The notes: generated from the letters alone by a model not told the origin. DNA of 64,000 nt from Nitrospira sp. MA-1 (GCA_032139905.1 JAQJDB010000007.1:744001-808000); one strand, 5' to 3'; shown: positions 19,373 to 29,357, counted from the stretch's first letter. Translations and numbers: made by a program.

Positions 19373-19721
19373 GGAAATTAATGACGCATTGCTGGCTTTT
19401 GCGGCCCTCTCACAAGATACCCGGCTACGTGTTTTTCGTCTGCTGGTGGAATATGGCCCGGACGGGGCCCCTGCCGGAACATTAGGTGAGGCTCTGTCCA
19501 TTCCGCATAACACCCTATCCTTTCACCTCTCCCACATGAGCAACGCGGGTCTGGTCCTTTCTCAGCGAAAAGGCCGGTCAATCATCTATAGGGCCAACTT
19601 TGAATTTTTTACCGACCTGATTCGCTATATGGTCAAAGACTGCTGCCGCGAGGATATGGCCAGTATCCGGGACAATAAAAAAAAGAAGTGCAGCATTATC
19701 GAACTCTCGAATTGTTGCTAA
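19371..19721 (+). CDS. arsR: ArsR family arsenic-responsive repressor
   Basis: 116 residues from ATG 19371; an upstream in-frame start would encode a meaningless hydrophobic stretch. Winged helix-turn-helix: recognition helix around IPHNTLSFHLSHM (44-56), wing at RKGRSIIY. The classical alpha3 metal motif CVC is absent. Instead Cys91-Cys92, Cys107 and Cys115-Cys116 sit near the C-terminus, as in the Acidithiobacillus ferrooxidans type of ArsR, where C-terminal cysteines bind As(III). Expected to dissociate from DNA on binding trivalent arsenic. First gene of arsR-arsI-arsC-acr3, all closely packed. Confidence 0.93.
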   Translation: MEINDALLAFAALSQDTRLRVFRLLVEYGPDGAPAGTLGEALSIPHNTLSFHLSHMSNAGLVLSQRKGRSIIYRANFEFFTDLIRYMVKDCCREDMASIRDNKKKKCSIIELSNCC

Positions 19722-19744
19722 CCCACTCACAAGGAGACACACCC

Positions 19745-20218
19745 ATGAAACGTCTTCATATTCATATCGGAGTCGAACAGTTGGAAGAAGCCATCGGGTT
19801 TTACAGCAAATTGTTTGGGGCGGAACCGGTCAAACGCAAACCGGACTACGCCAAATGGATGCTCGAAGATCCCCGCGTCAACCTGGCCATCTCCACGCGG
19901 ACTTCCACGAAGGGCGTGGATCACCTGGGTATTCAGGTTGAGGAGGAGCAGGAGTTGGACGAGATCAGGCAACGACTTACAGGCGGGAAGCTCCCGGTGG
20001 CCGAGGAAGGCGAGACTCTTTGCTGCTATGCCAAATCGGATAAATCCTGGGTGCTGGATCCTGCCGGAGTCCCGTGGGAAGCCTACCGCACGATGGAAGA
20101 CGCGGATATTTTTTCAACCCATTCGACACAATCGGATGCCGCCTGTTGCGAACCGTCGTTCCTGACAAGACCCGAGACTAAAATGCCGGAACAGGAATCC
20201 AGCGGCTGTTGTAGCTAA
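19745..20218 (+). CDS. arsI: ArsI-like C-As lyase (glyoxalase/VOC fold)
   Basis: 157 residues from ATG 19745 (AAGGAGAC upstream). VOC-fold dioxygenase that in the ArsI family splits the carbon-arsenic bond of methylated trivalent arsenicals, yielding As(III) for efflux. Candidate Fe ligands: His5 (or His7), His60 in VDHLGIQ and Glu112 in WEAY. The Cys93-Cys94 pair in TLCCYAKSDK matches the substrate-binding pair of ArsI. The last 30 residues add two more Cys pairs (ACCEP and GCCS), possibly extra arsenic ligands. Related CadI proteins look similar. Stop overlaps the next ATG by one base (TAATG). Confidence 0.88.
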   Translation: MKRLHIHIGVEQLEEAIGFYSKLFGAEPVKRKPDYAKWMLEDPRVNLAISTRTSTKGVDHLGIQVEEEQELDEIRQRLTGGKLPVAEEGETLCCYAKSDKSWVLDPAGVPWEAYRTMEDADIFSTHSTQSDAACCEPSFLTRPETKMPEQESSGCCS

Positions 20219-20640
20219 TGTCTGTTGAGCCAATAAATGTCCTGGTTCTCTGCACAGGTAATTCCTGCCGCTCCATCATGGCCGAAGCCCTCATTAACCA
20301 CATGGGCGAAGGACGGTATCGGGCGTGGAGTGCAGGAAGTCATCCCGCCGGATACGTTCATCCGGGTTCCGTCTCGACCTTGAAACGGCATGGGTTCGAT
20401 CCGGGCCAGCCATACAGTAAATCGTGGGATGATATGATTTTACAGCCTTTTGATCTCGTCATCACTGTCTGTGATCAAGCTGCCGAAGAGGCCTGCCCAA
20501 TCTTTTCCGGCCAACCCCGAACGCTGCATTGGAGTATTCCTGATCCGGCCAGGGTGAAAGGCACAGAGGAAGAGAGTAACGCGGCTTTTGACCAAACCTT
20601 TTTCCTGCTCAAGGCAAGAATCGAAGGTTTAATATCATGA
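20218..20640 (+). CDS. arsC: Arsenate reductase, low-molecular-weight phosphatase type
   Basis: 140 residues. Reduces As(V) to As(III). The P-loop CTGNSCRS (Cys12 to Arg18) is that of LMW-PTP-type ArsC; Cys85 and Cys93 in [10 protein letters not shown] occupy the places of the relay cysteines in thioredoxin-coupled enzymes, so thioredoxin is the likely reductant. The Asp of WSIPDP acts as general acid in the family. Coupled to arsI upstream (TAATG) and to acr3 downstream (ATGA overlap at 20637-20640). Confidence 0.95.
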   Translation: MSVEPINVLVLCTGNSCRSIMAEALINHMGEGRYRAWSAGSHPAGYVHPGSVSTLKRHGFDPGQPYSKSWDDMILQPFDLVITVCDQAAEEACPIFSGQPRTLHWSIPDPARVKGTEEESNAAFDQTFFLLKARIEGLIS

Positions 20641-21707
20641 CTGCCTGTGTGACACGGCGTTTATCTTTTCTGGACCGTTACCTTACCGCGTGGATCCTTC
20701 TGGCCATGGCGGCCGGCGTCACGATTGGCTCGGTCTTCACCGGGGCACCGGCATTCGTGAACAGCCTTTCTCTGGGAACAACCAATGTCCCCATCGCCAT
20801 TGGCCTTATGCTCATGATGTATCCTCCGCTGGCTCGCGTGAAATATGAAGAGCTGCCCCTCATCTTTCGCGATTGGAAAATTCTCCTCCTGTCACTCGTC
20901 CAAAACTGGATCATCGGTCCTTTGCTGATGTTTGGCCTGGCTGTGACCTTTCTCTCTGATTCGCCTGAATACATGACCGGGCTCATCCTCATTGGCCTGG
21001 CCCGCTGTATTGCCATGGTGTTGGTCTGGAATCAACTTGCCGAAGGTGATAACCAATATGTGGCAGCCTTGGTGGCGTTCAACAGTCTCTTTCAATTGAT
21101 CTTCTTCAGTGGATTGGCCTGGTTTTATTTAGAAATCCTTCCGCCATTGTTAGGGCTGGCTGTGGAAGTCGTCGATGTCAGCTTTCAGACGATTGCGGAA
21201 AGTGTCTTCATCTACCTGGGCATTCCCTTTGTATGCGGGTTCCTCTCCCGCCGGATCGGGATCAAACAAAAAGGTCGCGAGTGGTATGAACAGGAGTTTC
21301 TCCCGAAGATTGCTCCTATTACGCTGATGGCACTTCTGTTCACCATCCTTGCTATGTTTACCCTTAAAGGCGGCATGGTACTCAGTCTGCCCGGAGATGT
21401 CATTCGCATTGCCCTGCCACTCATCCTCTACTTCGTCCTCATGTTCCTCGTCAGTTTTAGCATGGGCAAACTTATCGGGGCCGATTATGGCAAAACCACG
21501 GCCACTTCATTCACGGCAGCCAGCAATAACTTTGAACTGGCCATCGCCGTGGCCATCGCCGCATTCGGCCTGGGATCGTCCGTCGCGTTTGCCACCGTCA
21601 TCGGGCCATTAGTCGAAGTGCCGGTACTCTTAGCACTCGTCCATGTCGCCCTTTGGTTGAAAACGAAATGGTTTGCCAGAGACCCGGCATCCATTCCCCT
21701 TACCTGA
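20637..21707 (+). CDS. acr3: Arsenite efflux permease Acr3
   Basis: 356 residues, about ten membrane helices, bile acid/Acr3 fold. It exports As(III) across the inner membrane using the proton gradient. The conserved helix-4 Cys (Cys124, in GLARCIAMV) needed for transport is present, as is the later conserved Glu/Pro segment near the C-terminus ([14 protein letters not shown]). Starts in an ATGA overlap with arsC and ends the operon. Together ArsR, ArsI, ArsC and Acr3 handle inorganic arsenate and methylated arsenicals. Confidence 0.95.
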   Translation: MTACVTRRLSFLDRYLTAWILLAMAAGVTIGSVFTGAPAFVNSLSLGTTNVPIAIGLMLMMYPPLARVKYEELPLIFRDWKILLLSLVQNWIIGPLLMFGLAVTFLSDSPEYMTGLILIGLARCIAMVLVWNQLAEGDNQYVAALVAFNSLFQLIFFSGLAWFYLEILPPLLGLAVEVVDVSFQTIAESVFIYLGIPFVCGFLSRRIGIKQKGREWYEQEFLPKIAPITLMALLFTILAMFTLKGGMVLSLPGDVIRIALPLILYFVLMFLVSFSMGKLIGADYGKTTATSFTAASNNFELAIAVAIAAFGLGSSVAFATVIGPLVEVPVLLALVHVALWLKTKWFARDPASIPLT

Positions 21708-21830
21708 CCCGTCAAGTCCATCTCGTCTGCCCGGTCGATCGTTGATTGCCTAATATTTCCAGACGTGCCAACATATGCAGAAGGGATTGTGGAAAGCGTC
21801 ATCCATGATGTTTCAATGAGGAGAACTATT

Positions 21831-22856
21831 GTGCATGGTCTACACCGAACAAGCATTATCATCATTGGGCTGATCATCCCACTGGTCCTTTCCGGATGCA
21901 CCAATCATCCCACGAAAGCCGAAGCCGCCTCTCTCAAGCCGGTGGAGATTAAAGAATGGCAGGTGCCGTGGGACCAGACGAGACCGCGTGATCCGTATGT
22001 GGATCAACAGCAACGCGTGTGGTTCGTAGGGCAGGGAGGTGATTATATTGCCGTGCTTGACCCTGAGCTCGGGCAGTTTCACCAATTCAAACTGGATCCC
22101 GGCACCGGTCCGCACAATCTGATTGTGGATAAGGAAGGGCAGGTCTGGTATGCCGGTAATCGCGCCGCCCACATCGGTAAACTCGATCCATCCACCGGCA
22201 AGATCATTAAATATCCCATGCCCGATCCAAAAGCCCACGATCCGCATACGCTGGTGTTTGGCCATGATCGGGACATCTGGTTTACGGTCCAACAAGGGAA
22301 TTTCGTGGGGCATCTCGATATGGCCACCGGAAAGATTCAACTCATGCCGCTCCCAACCGCACAGGCTCGCCCCTATGGCATGGTCCTGGGTCCCACCCAA
22401 TCCCCATGGTTTACTGAATTCGGTAGCAACAAGTTAGGGACGGTAGATCAGGCGACAAAGACCGTTCGAGAAATTCCGCTCTCACGGAATGAAACGCGAC
22501 CAAGACGATTGGGAGTCACCTCGGACGGCGTCATATGGTATGTGGATTATGCTGAAGGGTATCTTGGATACTACAACGCCAAAACAGGCGACATTCAGGA
22601 ATGGTTGTCGCCGGGAGAAGCCGATGCCAAACCTTACGGGATGACCGTCGATGACCAGGACCGGGTGTGGTTCGTGGAAACCGGCGCCAACCCCAATCGC
22701 CTCGTCGGATTTGATACACGAACTCAAACGTTCATGAGTCTGACCGATATCCCCAGCGGCGGCGGAAGCGTTCGACATATGGTCTATCATCAACCAACCA
22801 AAACCATTTGGTTCGGCACGGATGCCAACACCATCGGTCGCGCCAAGATTCCCTAG
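21831..22856 (+). CDS. Vgb-like beta-propeller lipoprotein
   Basis: 341 residues from GTG 21831, chosen because GAGGAG lies about 7 bases upstream and a lipoprotein signal follows (lipobox LSGC, Cys23); longer in-frame starts add a tail before it. The mature part consists of repeated blades with WF/WY, LDP.TG and K.. patterns, as in streptogramin lyase (Vgb) propellers. The known Vgb catalytic His and Glu cannot be assigned with certainty. It lies 123 bases after acr3 on the same strand, perhaps its own unit. A periplasmic binding or sensing role is more likely than antibiotic cleavage. Confidence 0.85.
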   Translation: MHGLHRTSIIIIGLIIPLVLSGCTNHPTKAEAASLKPVEIKEWQVPWDQTRPRDPYVDQQQRVWFVGQGGDYIAVLDPELGQFHQFKLDPGTGPHNLIVDKEGQVWYAGNRAAHIGKLDPSTGKIIKYPMPDPKAHDPHTLVFGHDRDIWFTVQQGNFVGHLDMATGKIQLMPLPTAQARPYGMVLGPTQSPWFTEFGSNKLGTVDQATKTVREIPLSRNETRPRRLGVTSDGVIWYVDYAEGYLGYYNAKTGDIQEWLSPGEADAKPYGMTVDDQDRVWFVETGANPNRLVGFDTRTQTFMSLTDIPSGGGSVRHMVYHQPTKTIWFGTDANTIGRAKIP

Positions 22857-22908
22857 AATCTCCTCATTGGCCCTCCTGTCATTTCGACCAGAGGGAAAAA
22901 TCCTTTCT

Positions 22909-23220
22909 ATGGCACATACCAATTATGTCTATCTCCTGACAAATTGGAACAACAATGTCATGTATGTAGGAATGACCAATAACTTAGAGCGCAGGATGTA
23001 TGAACCTAAGAAGAAACTTGTGAAAGGGTTTACCCAAAAATGCAACATAAACAAACTCGTGTATTTTGAAGAAACTCAAGAAGTGAATGCAGCCATCATG
23101 CGAGAAAAAGAAATTAAAAAATTGAGGAGAGAGAAAAAAGACTCCTTAGTAAACGGCGAAAATCCACAATGGGAGGATTTAAGTCTCGAATTTCAGGATT
23201 CCTCACTTTGTTCGGAATGA
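22909..23220 (+). CDS. GIY-YIG nuclease family protein
   Basis: 103 residues from ATG 22909; an upstream in-frame start adds unrelated sequence. GIY-YIG core: YVYLLTN (6-12), YVGMTNNLERR (19-29) with the conserved Arg, and a Glu in the helix REKEIKKLRR. Single-domain proteins of this type (UPF0213/YhbQ-like) are widespread; their cellular role is unclear. No homing-endonuclease DNA-binding domain is present. The stretch before it (22878-22905) contains a short string typical of dispersed intergenic repeats. Confidence 0.88.
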   Translation: MAHTNYVYLLTNWNNNVMYVGMTNNLERRMYEPKKKLVKGFTQKCNINKLVYFEETQEVNAAIMREKEIKKLRREKKDSLVNGENPQWEDLSLEFQDSSLCSE

Positions 23221-23363
23221 GAATCTTGAGTGTGAATTCAAATCATGAGGAACCATTGCTGTTATTTATTCTTGTCTTATTCTTTTTTGAACAAAAATGA
23301 TAAGGTGAAACAGCATCATTTGTAGAGCAATGACGAGCCGCCGTCATTAACCCAGGAGTTTTC

Positions 23364-25070
23364 ATGTTCATGAAGCGATATTCGTCGGAATGCGCACCGG
23401 GACGATCCTGTTGCCGGTTCTTCCTTAGTGCCATCTTCGTCATGGCACTCCCACAATTAAGCCTTGGCGAGCCGGTTCATTCTTCCCGTTCATCAGAAGA
23501 AAATGCGGCATTGGGCCAATTGGGAAGCATTGAATTTCCCGCATCAGGGTCCACAGAAGCCCATCCCCATTTCCTAAGGGGCGTCGCGGCCTTGCATTCG
23601 TTCTGGTATGAAGAAGCCATCGATGCTTTTCGTCGAGCGACCACGATTGATCCAAATTTTGTGATGGGATATTGGGGTGAGGCGATGGCGAATAATCATC
23701 CTGTCTGGGGTGAAGAAAATGTTGAGGCCGCACGCGCGGCCCTGGGAAAAGTTTCCGATACGGCGTCGGCCACGGTCAGAGAACGTCGGTATCTCGAGGC
23801 GGTGATGACGTTATTCGGTGAGGGAGACAAGTTTGACCGCGATCAGGCGTATGCGGCCAGAATGGAAAGCCTTGCCAGTGAATACTCCGAAGATCTGGAA
23901 GCCACCTGCCTGTATGCCCTGTCCCTGCTCGGACTGGCTACTCACTATGATGAGAAGCCGGACCTTCAGGAAAAATATCGCGTTCAGGCGGGTGCCCTGA
24001 CCTTAGGCGTGTATGGAGTCAATCCCAATCATCCGTGCGCCGCGCATTACACCATTCATGCCTTTGACGATCCGATTCACGCCATCCTGGCCCTGCCGCA
24101 AGCCAGACGCTATGCCAAAATCGCACCGGAGGCCCATCATGCGCAACATATGCCCGCCCATATTTTTGTTCAACTGGGTATGTGGGATGAAGCGGAGGCT
24201 TCCAACAAAGCCGGATGGAAAAGTTCACAGGCCTGGGTCAAGGACAAACAGTTGCCCTTATCCCTCCAGGATTACCATAGCCTGTACTGGTTACAGTATG
24301 CCTATCTCCAACAAGGCCGATACAACGCCGCCGCCGCCCTGATATTGGAGAAGCAACAGGATATGGCGCAATCGTCATCCGGCGAACAGACACAGGTCCT
24401 TGGCTATGACCGCAAAGTCAGCCGGAATTACGATCAGATGGTGGCCGCCTTTATTATAGAAACGGAACGATGGGAGCTAGCGGATCAGGCTTGGAATGTG
24501 AATGACCATCGCTTTGGTGACGAGTCGCCATCGATGTCCGTCTATATCCGCGAATTCGCGCAGAGCATGGCAACGCTCAGAAATCAATCAATCGCTCACC
24601 GGGTGCACCCCGGATTAAACTCGCCAGTCCAAGAGCCTACCACGGAAGCGACCGAACCGATCACTGTACAAATCTGGAAGCTGCAAATCGCGGCATTGAA
24701 ACATCTTATCAACGGAGACCATTCACAGGCCCTACGGATGCTTGATCAGGCTACCGCTCTGGAAGAATCCCTTCCGCCTCCTTCCGGCCCACCAGATCTT
24801 ATCAAGCCCACCAATGAACTCTATGGTGAAATACTGTTAGGCATCGACCGGCCGAAAGGGGCAAAGGAACAATTTGAACGATCGCTTTTATGGCATCCCA
24901 ATCGGGCACGTTCAGTTTTAGGCCTGGCACGCGCGGCAGCTCAATTGGGACACATCCAGGCGACTCGTCAGGCTTATGCCACCTTCCTGAGCATATGGAG
25001 TCAGGCCGATTCGGATCTCCCCGAGTTGCAGGAAGCAAAAGAGTTCATTCAACAAGCTGTCCAGCAATAA
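23364..25070 (+). CDS. Secreted TPR-repeat protein
   Basis: 568 residues. Signal peptide to about residue 32 (SLGEP). From residue 70 a TPR unit is clear (HFLRGVAALHSFWYEEAIDAF, shown in part) followed by IDPNFVMGYWGEAM, with further TPR-like helices at 130-330 and 430-560. The motif HYTIHAFDDP and HMPAHIF near residues 228-275 are hallmarks of a conserved family of exported TPR proteins of unknown function. AGGAG lies upstream of ATG 23364. Single gene. Confidence 0.83.
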   Translation: MFMKRYSSECAPGRSCCRFFLSAIFVMALPQLSLGEPVHSSRSSEENAALGQLGSIEFPASGSTEAHPHFLRGVAALHSFWYEEAIDAFRRATTIDPNFVMGYWGEAMANNHPVWGEENVEAARAALGKVSDTASATVRERRYLEAVMTLFGEGDKFDRDQAYAARMESLASEYSEDLEATCLYALSLLGLATHYDEKPDLQEKYRVQAGALTLGVYGVNPNHPCAAHYTIHAFDDPIHAILALPQARRYAKIAPEAHHAQHMPAHIFVQLGMWDEAEASNKAGWKSSQAWVKDKQLPLSLQDYHSLYWLQYAYLQQGRYNAAAALILEKQQDMAQSSSGEQTQVLGYDRKVSRNYDQMVAAFIIETERWELADQAWNVNDHRFGDESPSMSVYIREFAQSMATLRNQSIAHRVHPGLNSPVQEPTTEATEPITVQIWKLQIAALKHLINGDHSQALRMLDQATALEESLPPPSGPPDLIKPTNELYGEILLGIDRPKGAKEQFERSLLWHPNRARSVLGLARAAAQLGHIQATRQAYATFLSIWSQADSDLPELQEAKEFIQQAVQQ

Positions 25071-25326
25071 AATCCACAGGGGTTTTTCACGACAGTAGTA
25101 ATCGGGAAATTATCTTCTTTTCTTTTCGTTAAGTTTCATCTGTACTTTCTGGTAAGGGTTGGGTAATATTTTTCCAATTCCATGAAATTTTTATCCCTCA
25201 AAAATTTTGTACCAAAAATATTTTGTTTAGCGCATTATCACCGCTTTGAAAATCTTCGTAAAATTTTATTGAACTGAAAAATTAGGCTTAGTTAATTTAG
25301 GACAAAATTTAAGATAGAAGAACCTT

Positions 25327-27540
25327 ATGAACGGAATTGACCCTTCTGCTTGTAAATATGCTCTGTCGAAAATTGATGATGGTTTTGCTTTTGAAAGCTT
25401 TGTCCATAGTTTTCTAGGGGGTATATTAGGACATACTTTTCTTCCAGCAGGTGGAATAAAGGATAAAGGCATAGATGGTCTCGACTACATGTTTCAAAAG
25501 GAAAACTCTGACAAGGTAATTTATCAATATTCAATTGAAAAGAATGCAGAGGGAAAGGCAACTCGGACGCTTGAACTGCTAAGGACTAACAAAATAAATT
25601 ATACCGCCTTTACTTATGTGACAAATCAAGAAGTTTTTAATATTGAACGGTTAGTTCAAGATTTAATTGATAAGTTCAAAAAGCCCATTCAGATATATGA
25701 CCTAAATTGGTTTGCATCCAAAGTGAATAACTCGCCTGCTACGGTGTCGGCTTATGAAGTATTTATTAAAGGGTACTTGCATGAATTTCAAAAGCCGGGG
25801 GCAAGTTTTGTCATTGGAGACCTTATTTCTGATCCACGACTGTATGTTTTTCTTCGCCAGCAGTGGGAGTCGAAGAGAGATGAGATTGAGCTTGATGAAT
25901 TACTCGCAGATACCTTGATACTTTATGCCTTGGAAGGTACTGATCCTGATGAAAGTAAATTAAAATCCCGAGAGGAAATCCTTGAGACTATTAGTAAGCA
26001 CTTAAAATTCGAGCCTAAGCTCTTAAATGCAAAGATTGAGGCTAGATTGCAAGTCTTATCCTCTAAACCGAATCGAAAAATAAAATGTCATGTAAAGGAA
26101 AATGCTTATTGTTTGTCATTTGAAGCTAGGCAGGACTTAGTCAATAAAAATTTCAATGATGCCGCACTCCATCAAGCTTTTCGAGATGGGGTGTATTCGA
26201 TGTTAAAGGTTTATTTAAGAACTGAAAGCGTAAGAGTCCAAGATTGCGTTGAGTTGATTGATGGCACTCTGAATAAATTATTTTATAGGCAGGGCTTGGA
26301 GTTTTCCGATTTGGTAAGCACTGGTTGTAGTAAAGATGCTTTTGAGAAATCCTTGCCTGAAACAATTGCGGAGGTCGTGGATGAAAGTAAAGTCATAGTT
26401 AAAAATCGCCAAGCAGTAAAGCAGGCTCTGCTAATAACCATTAGGAACATAGTATATAACGGGACAGTTCAACAAAAGGAGTATTTGAAGTGCCTCGCTA
26501 ATACCTACATGCTTTTATTTCTATTGCAATGTGATCCTAAAATTTCATTGTTTTTTGCCACCATGGCTGGAAGGTTAGAAGTATATGTCTGTACTTCGAT
26601 TTTAATCCCAGCATTATCCGAAGTTTGCTTGGAGAAACCCAATCGTCGGTACTGGAATCTTTTGTGTGGCGCGAGAGACGCAGGCGTTAAGTTGAAAATA
26701 AATGAGATTATTCTTCGAGAGCTGGCCGCCCATTTTCGAAAGATCAGAAATATTTATATTTCAGAGTATGACGGAAGTGAGGAGCTTTACGATGATGAAA
26801 TGAATATTATTTATATCAGAGAAATAATGATAAGGGCCTATTTTCATTCAAGGCTAAGAAAGCAAATTGGATCCTTTGATGAATTTATTGATAAATTCTG
26901 TAGTCCGGACTTGAAAAATTTGGAGCAGGATTTAATGTTTTGGCTAAAAGATACCTTTGGGGTTGAATTTATTCCCGAAGAGAATTCTGGCATAACCATA
27001 GATAATGGGGAATTTCATCGACTTGAAAAAGCACTAATAGAACAGGGAAGAGAAAAGCCGAAAGCCTTAACCGACGCAAAATTAATTTTGACGATTTTCG
27101 CTCTACGAGAAAAGAATAAAGAAAAAAGTCCAGAAAGTTGGTCAGGTTATCGGACCTGGTGGTTGTCAAGTGATAAACTAACTCAGAGAACAGTTAACCA
27201 GATATTTGAAAAAAAATATTCCATAAGTTGTTATATGCGACCAGACTTTTTGTACAATTACATTGCACTGGCTCCCCCTACGGGTGTTATCTCAAAAGTT
27301 TATCAGCACATTTTCCCTAATCTGTTGGGTGTGAACATATCACACAATCTACCGAATGATATTACTGTCACCGTACGAAAATTTATCAAAGAACATCAAG
27401 GCAAAGAAAAGTCACGAATTAAATCTACTCTTTGCACTTTAAGTGATCGATTGAAAAGTGATCCTGCCTATATGTCACGTGCCAAAGTTGAGCACTATTT
27501 CGACGAACAGAAAAGAATTCTTGCCCAACCCAATAATTAA
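25327..27540 (+). CDS. Putative nuclease: restriction-endonuclease-like N-terminus and PIN-like segment
   Basis: 737 residues in DNA visibly poorer in G+C than all neighbours, with 256 AT-rich bases before it: signs of transfer. Residues 15-150 fit an Mrr-type PD-(D/E)xK fold: Glu23 (FESF), GGIKDKGIDG with Asp46/Asp50, then VIYQYS (Gln67) with Lys72 following, a TYVTNQEV strand and IYDLNWF. Residues 415-480 read like the start of a PIN domain (YVCTSILIPALSEV, then INEIILREL), but the usual first Asp is Cys422. The rest is helical, without a visible ATPase. No modification methylase is near. A stand-alone antiviral nuclease is a reasonable guess, not shown. Confidence 0.7.
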   Translation: MNGIDPSACKYALSKIDDGFAFESFVHSFLGGILGHTFLPAGGIKDKGIDGLDYMFQKENSDKVIYQYSIEKNAEGKATRTLELLRTNKINYTAFTYVTNQEVFNIERLVQDLIDKFKKPIQIYDLNWFASKVNNSPATVSAYEVFIKGYLHEFQKPGASFVIGDLISDPRLYVFLRQQWESKRDEIELDELLADTLILYALEGTDPDESKLKSREEILETISKHLKFEPKLLNAKIEARLQVLSSKPNRKIKCHVKENAYCLSFEARQDLVNKNFNDAALHQAFRDGVYSMLKVYLRTESVRVQDCVELIDGTLNKLFYRQGLEFSDLVSTGCSKDAFEKSLPETIAEVVDESKVIVKNRQAVKQALLITIRNIVYNGTVQQKEYLKCLANTYMLLFLLQCDPKISLFFATMAGRLEVYVCTSILIPALSEVCLEKPNRRYWNLLCGARDAGVKLKINEIILRELAAHFRKIRNIYISEYDGSEELYDDEMNIIYIREIMIRAYFHSRLRKQIGSFDEFIDKFCSPDLKNLEQDLMFWLKDTFGVEFIPEENSGITIDNGEFHRLEKALIEQGREKPKALTDAKLILTIFALREKNKEKSPESWSGYRTWWLSSDKLTQRTVNQIFEKKYSISCYMRPDFLYNYIALAPPTGVISKVYQHIFPNLLGVNISHNLPNDITVTVRKFIKEHQGKEKSRIKSTLCTLSDRLKSDPAYMSRAKVEHYFDEQKRILAQPNN

Positions 27541-27827
27541 CGAGTGGGTGGTTTTGGCCTTTTGGTCGAACATCCAGGCATTGTATTTCCCACCTTCTTT
27601 GTGTGCAGTTTTTGTTTCTATCCAACACTAATTTTTCGTCCATTTTTGGGGTATTCCCTGACTCAAGTTATTCAAGGACAAGCTAGTATTTGGCATGGGC
27701 ATGATTTGTTAGATCCAATATTAGAAGCAGGGGATTCCTATTCCCATTCTGCATTTTTAGGAGAGGATCGCAAAGTGACTCATTTCAATTGGTTCGCTTT
27801 GCCGGTAGGATTGAGGTATGATTCTTT

Positions 27828-28319
27828 ATGATGATGAAACGACTTTCTCTCGTATTTCCTTTCCTGTGTGGAATCTTTTTTCTTATCGGGTGCACTTCTC
27901 TTCCGGCCTTGTCTGTCCAGCCTGAGTCGCCGGAAGTCCTGCTGGTCAATATCACTCCGTTAGACGCCACGATGTTTGAACAACGTTTGCAAGTCGACTT
28001 GCGCGTTCGGAATCCCAATGATTTTGATCTGGAGGTGACCGGCCTTGATTTCACCCTGCATCTCAACGATCAACGGCTCGCCCGTGGTCTGACCAATAAG
28101 GCCTCGACTATTCCGAGGCTGGGGGATGCCGTCATTTCCGTCGAGACCACGACCTCCACACTTGATGTGATACGCCAACTCCTTCAACTCTCCCAACGGC
28201 AGGAGGTCTCTTATCAGGTCGACGGTATCCTGTATGCCCAAGGGGCCAAGTTGCCATTTGAAAACAAGGGGGTCTTACTTGATACAAACGAAATCTCCGG
28301 TTCATCTCCCGGTTCCTGA
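27828..28319 (+). CDS. LEA type 2 (LEA14/WHy) lipoprotein
   Basis: 163 residues. Lipoprotein signal with lipobox IGCTS (Cys22). Residues 35-150 match the LEA14/water-stress WHy domain: RVRNPNDFDLEVTGLDFTLHL (shown here as its core NPNDFDL at about 63-69), then a strand-rich remainder ending PFENKG. Bacterial members are exported or outer-membrane anchored and of unclear function, linked to desiccation or envelope stress. Start at the first of three ATG codons (27828). Confidence 0.88.
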   Translation: MMMKRLSLVFPFLCGIFFLIGCTSLPALSVQPESPEVLLVNITPLDATMFEQRLQVDLRVRNPNDFDLEVTGLDFTLHLNDQRLARGLTNKASTIPRLGDAVISVETTTSTLDVIRQLLQLSQRQEVSYQVDGILYAQGAKLPFENKGVLLDTNEISGSSPGS

Positions 28320-29111
28320 CTGAGCATGTTCTCTCCTCTTACGGGGATTTCCTCTCCTGAATTTCTATAATCCAGCCTATTTTCCCACGTTTCAAAAGTG
28401 CTTTAACTGGTATTGAGGGTAGATTGCACTCCTTCTACCCACTGAAGCTGAAAGAAGGCCACCCTTTTTCTGTGGGTCCTTCTGGATTTTCCGTGGGTAA
28501 AAGGATGAGTTGCGGGTTGGTGATTTTCAAACTCTTTGGGATGGCGGAAAGACTTATAGACGGGACACGTGGTTGCTGGCTCTATTCGCTACTCTACACA
28601 TGGTTCTCTTCAGAGATCCGATGCCTGCTACCCTCCCTCTGGGCGGAGGCTCGTATCAATCGGCGGGCCTTGTTTGAGCCCTTCGGCGTGGGTCAGGACA
28701 GGCTCCGCGAGTTGGCCAGCCTTCCCTGTCATTGCGTCCGTCCATTCTGACGCGGCGGGTAGGGCATCATTGGTTTTGGGTCCTTTTGCCAAAACAAAAG
28801 GGCCTGGGCTGCCGGGGCGAAACTCGGCCACACCACGAATCGCTAGGACGGACACAGTAGGTGGCTAGTGGAAAGGGTTATCTCGAAAAGTCATACACCG
28901 AGTTAGCATGATCCACGGAAAACCCGAACGCGCCTTTCTGTGGAGGGCGAGAGCACCGAGCCGAAGCAAGATGCGAAAAAAGCTTCCTTGTCGGTATCCC
29001 ATCATTTAAGTGTGGTCCCCTTCTTCCTCCTCAGGCATTATTGGTTTCAATAGACTGCAATGTTGTTTCAGGATATACTTGCCTTATTAACTCTTTTGAA
29101 GTGATGTCCTC
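28320..29111. other. Intergenic with a dispersed-repeat copy
   Basis: No gene seen in 792 bases. The centre holds repeat copy A (28661-28830). The flanks are ordinary intergenic sequence; the right end is the leader of the DUF433 gene. Confidence 0.6.
28661..28830 (+). repeat. Dispersed hairpin repeat, copy A
   Basis: Same order of blocks as copy D: GGCGGGCCTTGTTTGAGCC at the left, GCGAGTTGGCC, GCGTCCG, then TGGTTTTGGGTCC and a hairpin GGTCCTTTTG..CAAAAGGgCC near 28779-28803, ending GCTGCCGGGGCGAAACTCGG. One arm base differs, so this copy is partly decayed. Confidence 0.75.
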
Positions 29112-29357
29112 ATGTCTCTTTTCATTGAAGAACAAGAACTCAACCGATTGCCTGTGACTATCGATCAGGACACCATGAGCGGTGCCCCGGTATTTCAAGG
29201 TACACGAGTTCCGGTAGACGCTCTGATTACAAATTTAGAAGCTGGGCTTACCTTAGATGAGTTTCTTGAGAATTTCCCTTCGGTCTCCCGTGACCAAGCG
29301 TTACAGATTCTTGAATTTTCCAAGTCCACCCTTCTGAAGCTTGCTCACAAATCTTGA
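29112..29357 (+). CDS. DUF433 antitoxin-like protein
   Basis: 81 residues. DUF433 pattern: VTIDQDTMSGAPVFQGTRVPV at the front (key residues Gly-x-Pro-x-Phe-x-Gly-Thr-Arg-Val-Pro) and a helix-turn-helix-like LDEFLENFPSVSRDQ. DUF433 proteins are putative VapB-type antitoxins that pair with Mut7-C/DUF5615 PIN-like toxins, exactly the neighbour here. The stop TGA overlaps the TTG start of the toxin gene (TTGA, 29354-29357). Confidence 0.9.
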   Translation: MSLFIEEQELNRLPVTIDQDTMSGAPVFQGTRVPVDALITNLEAGLTLDEFLENFPSVSRDQALQILEFSKSTLLKLAHKS

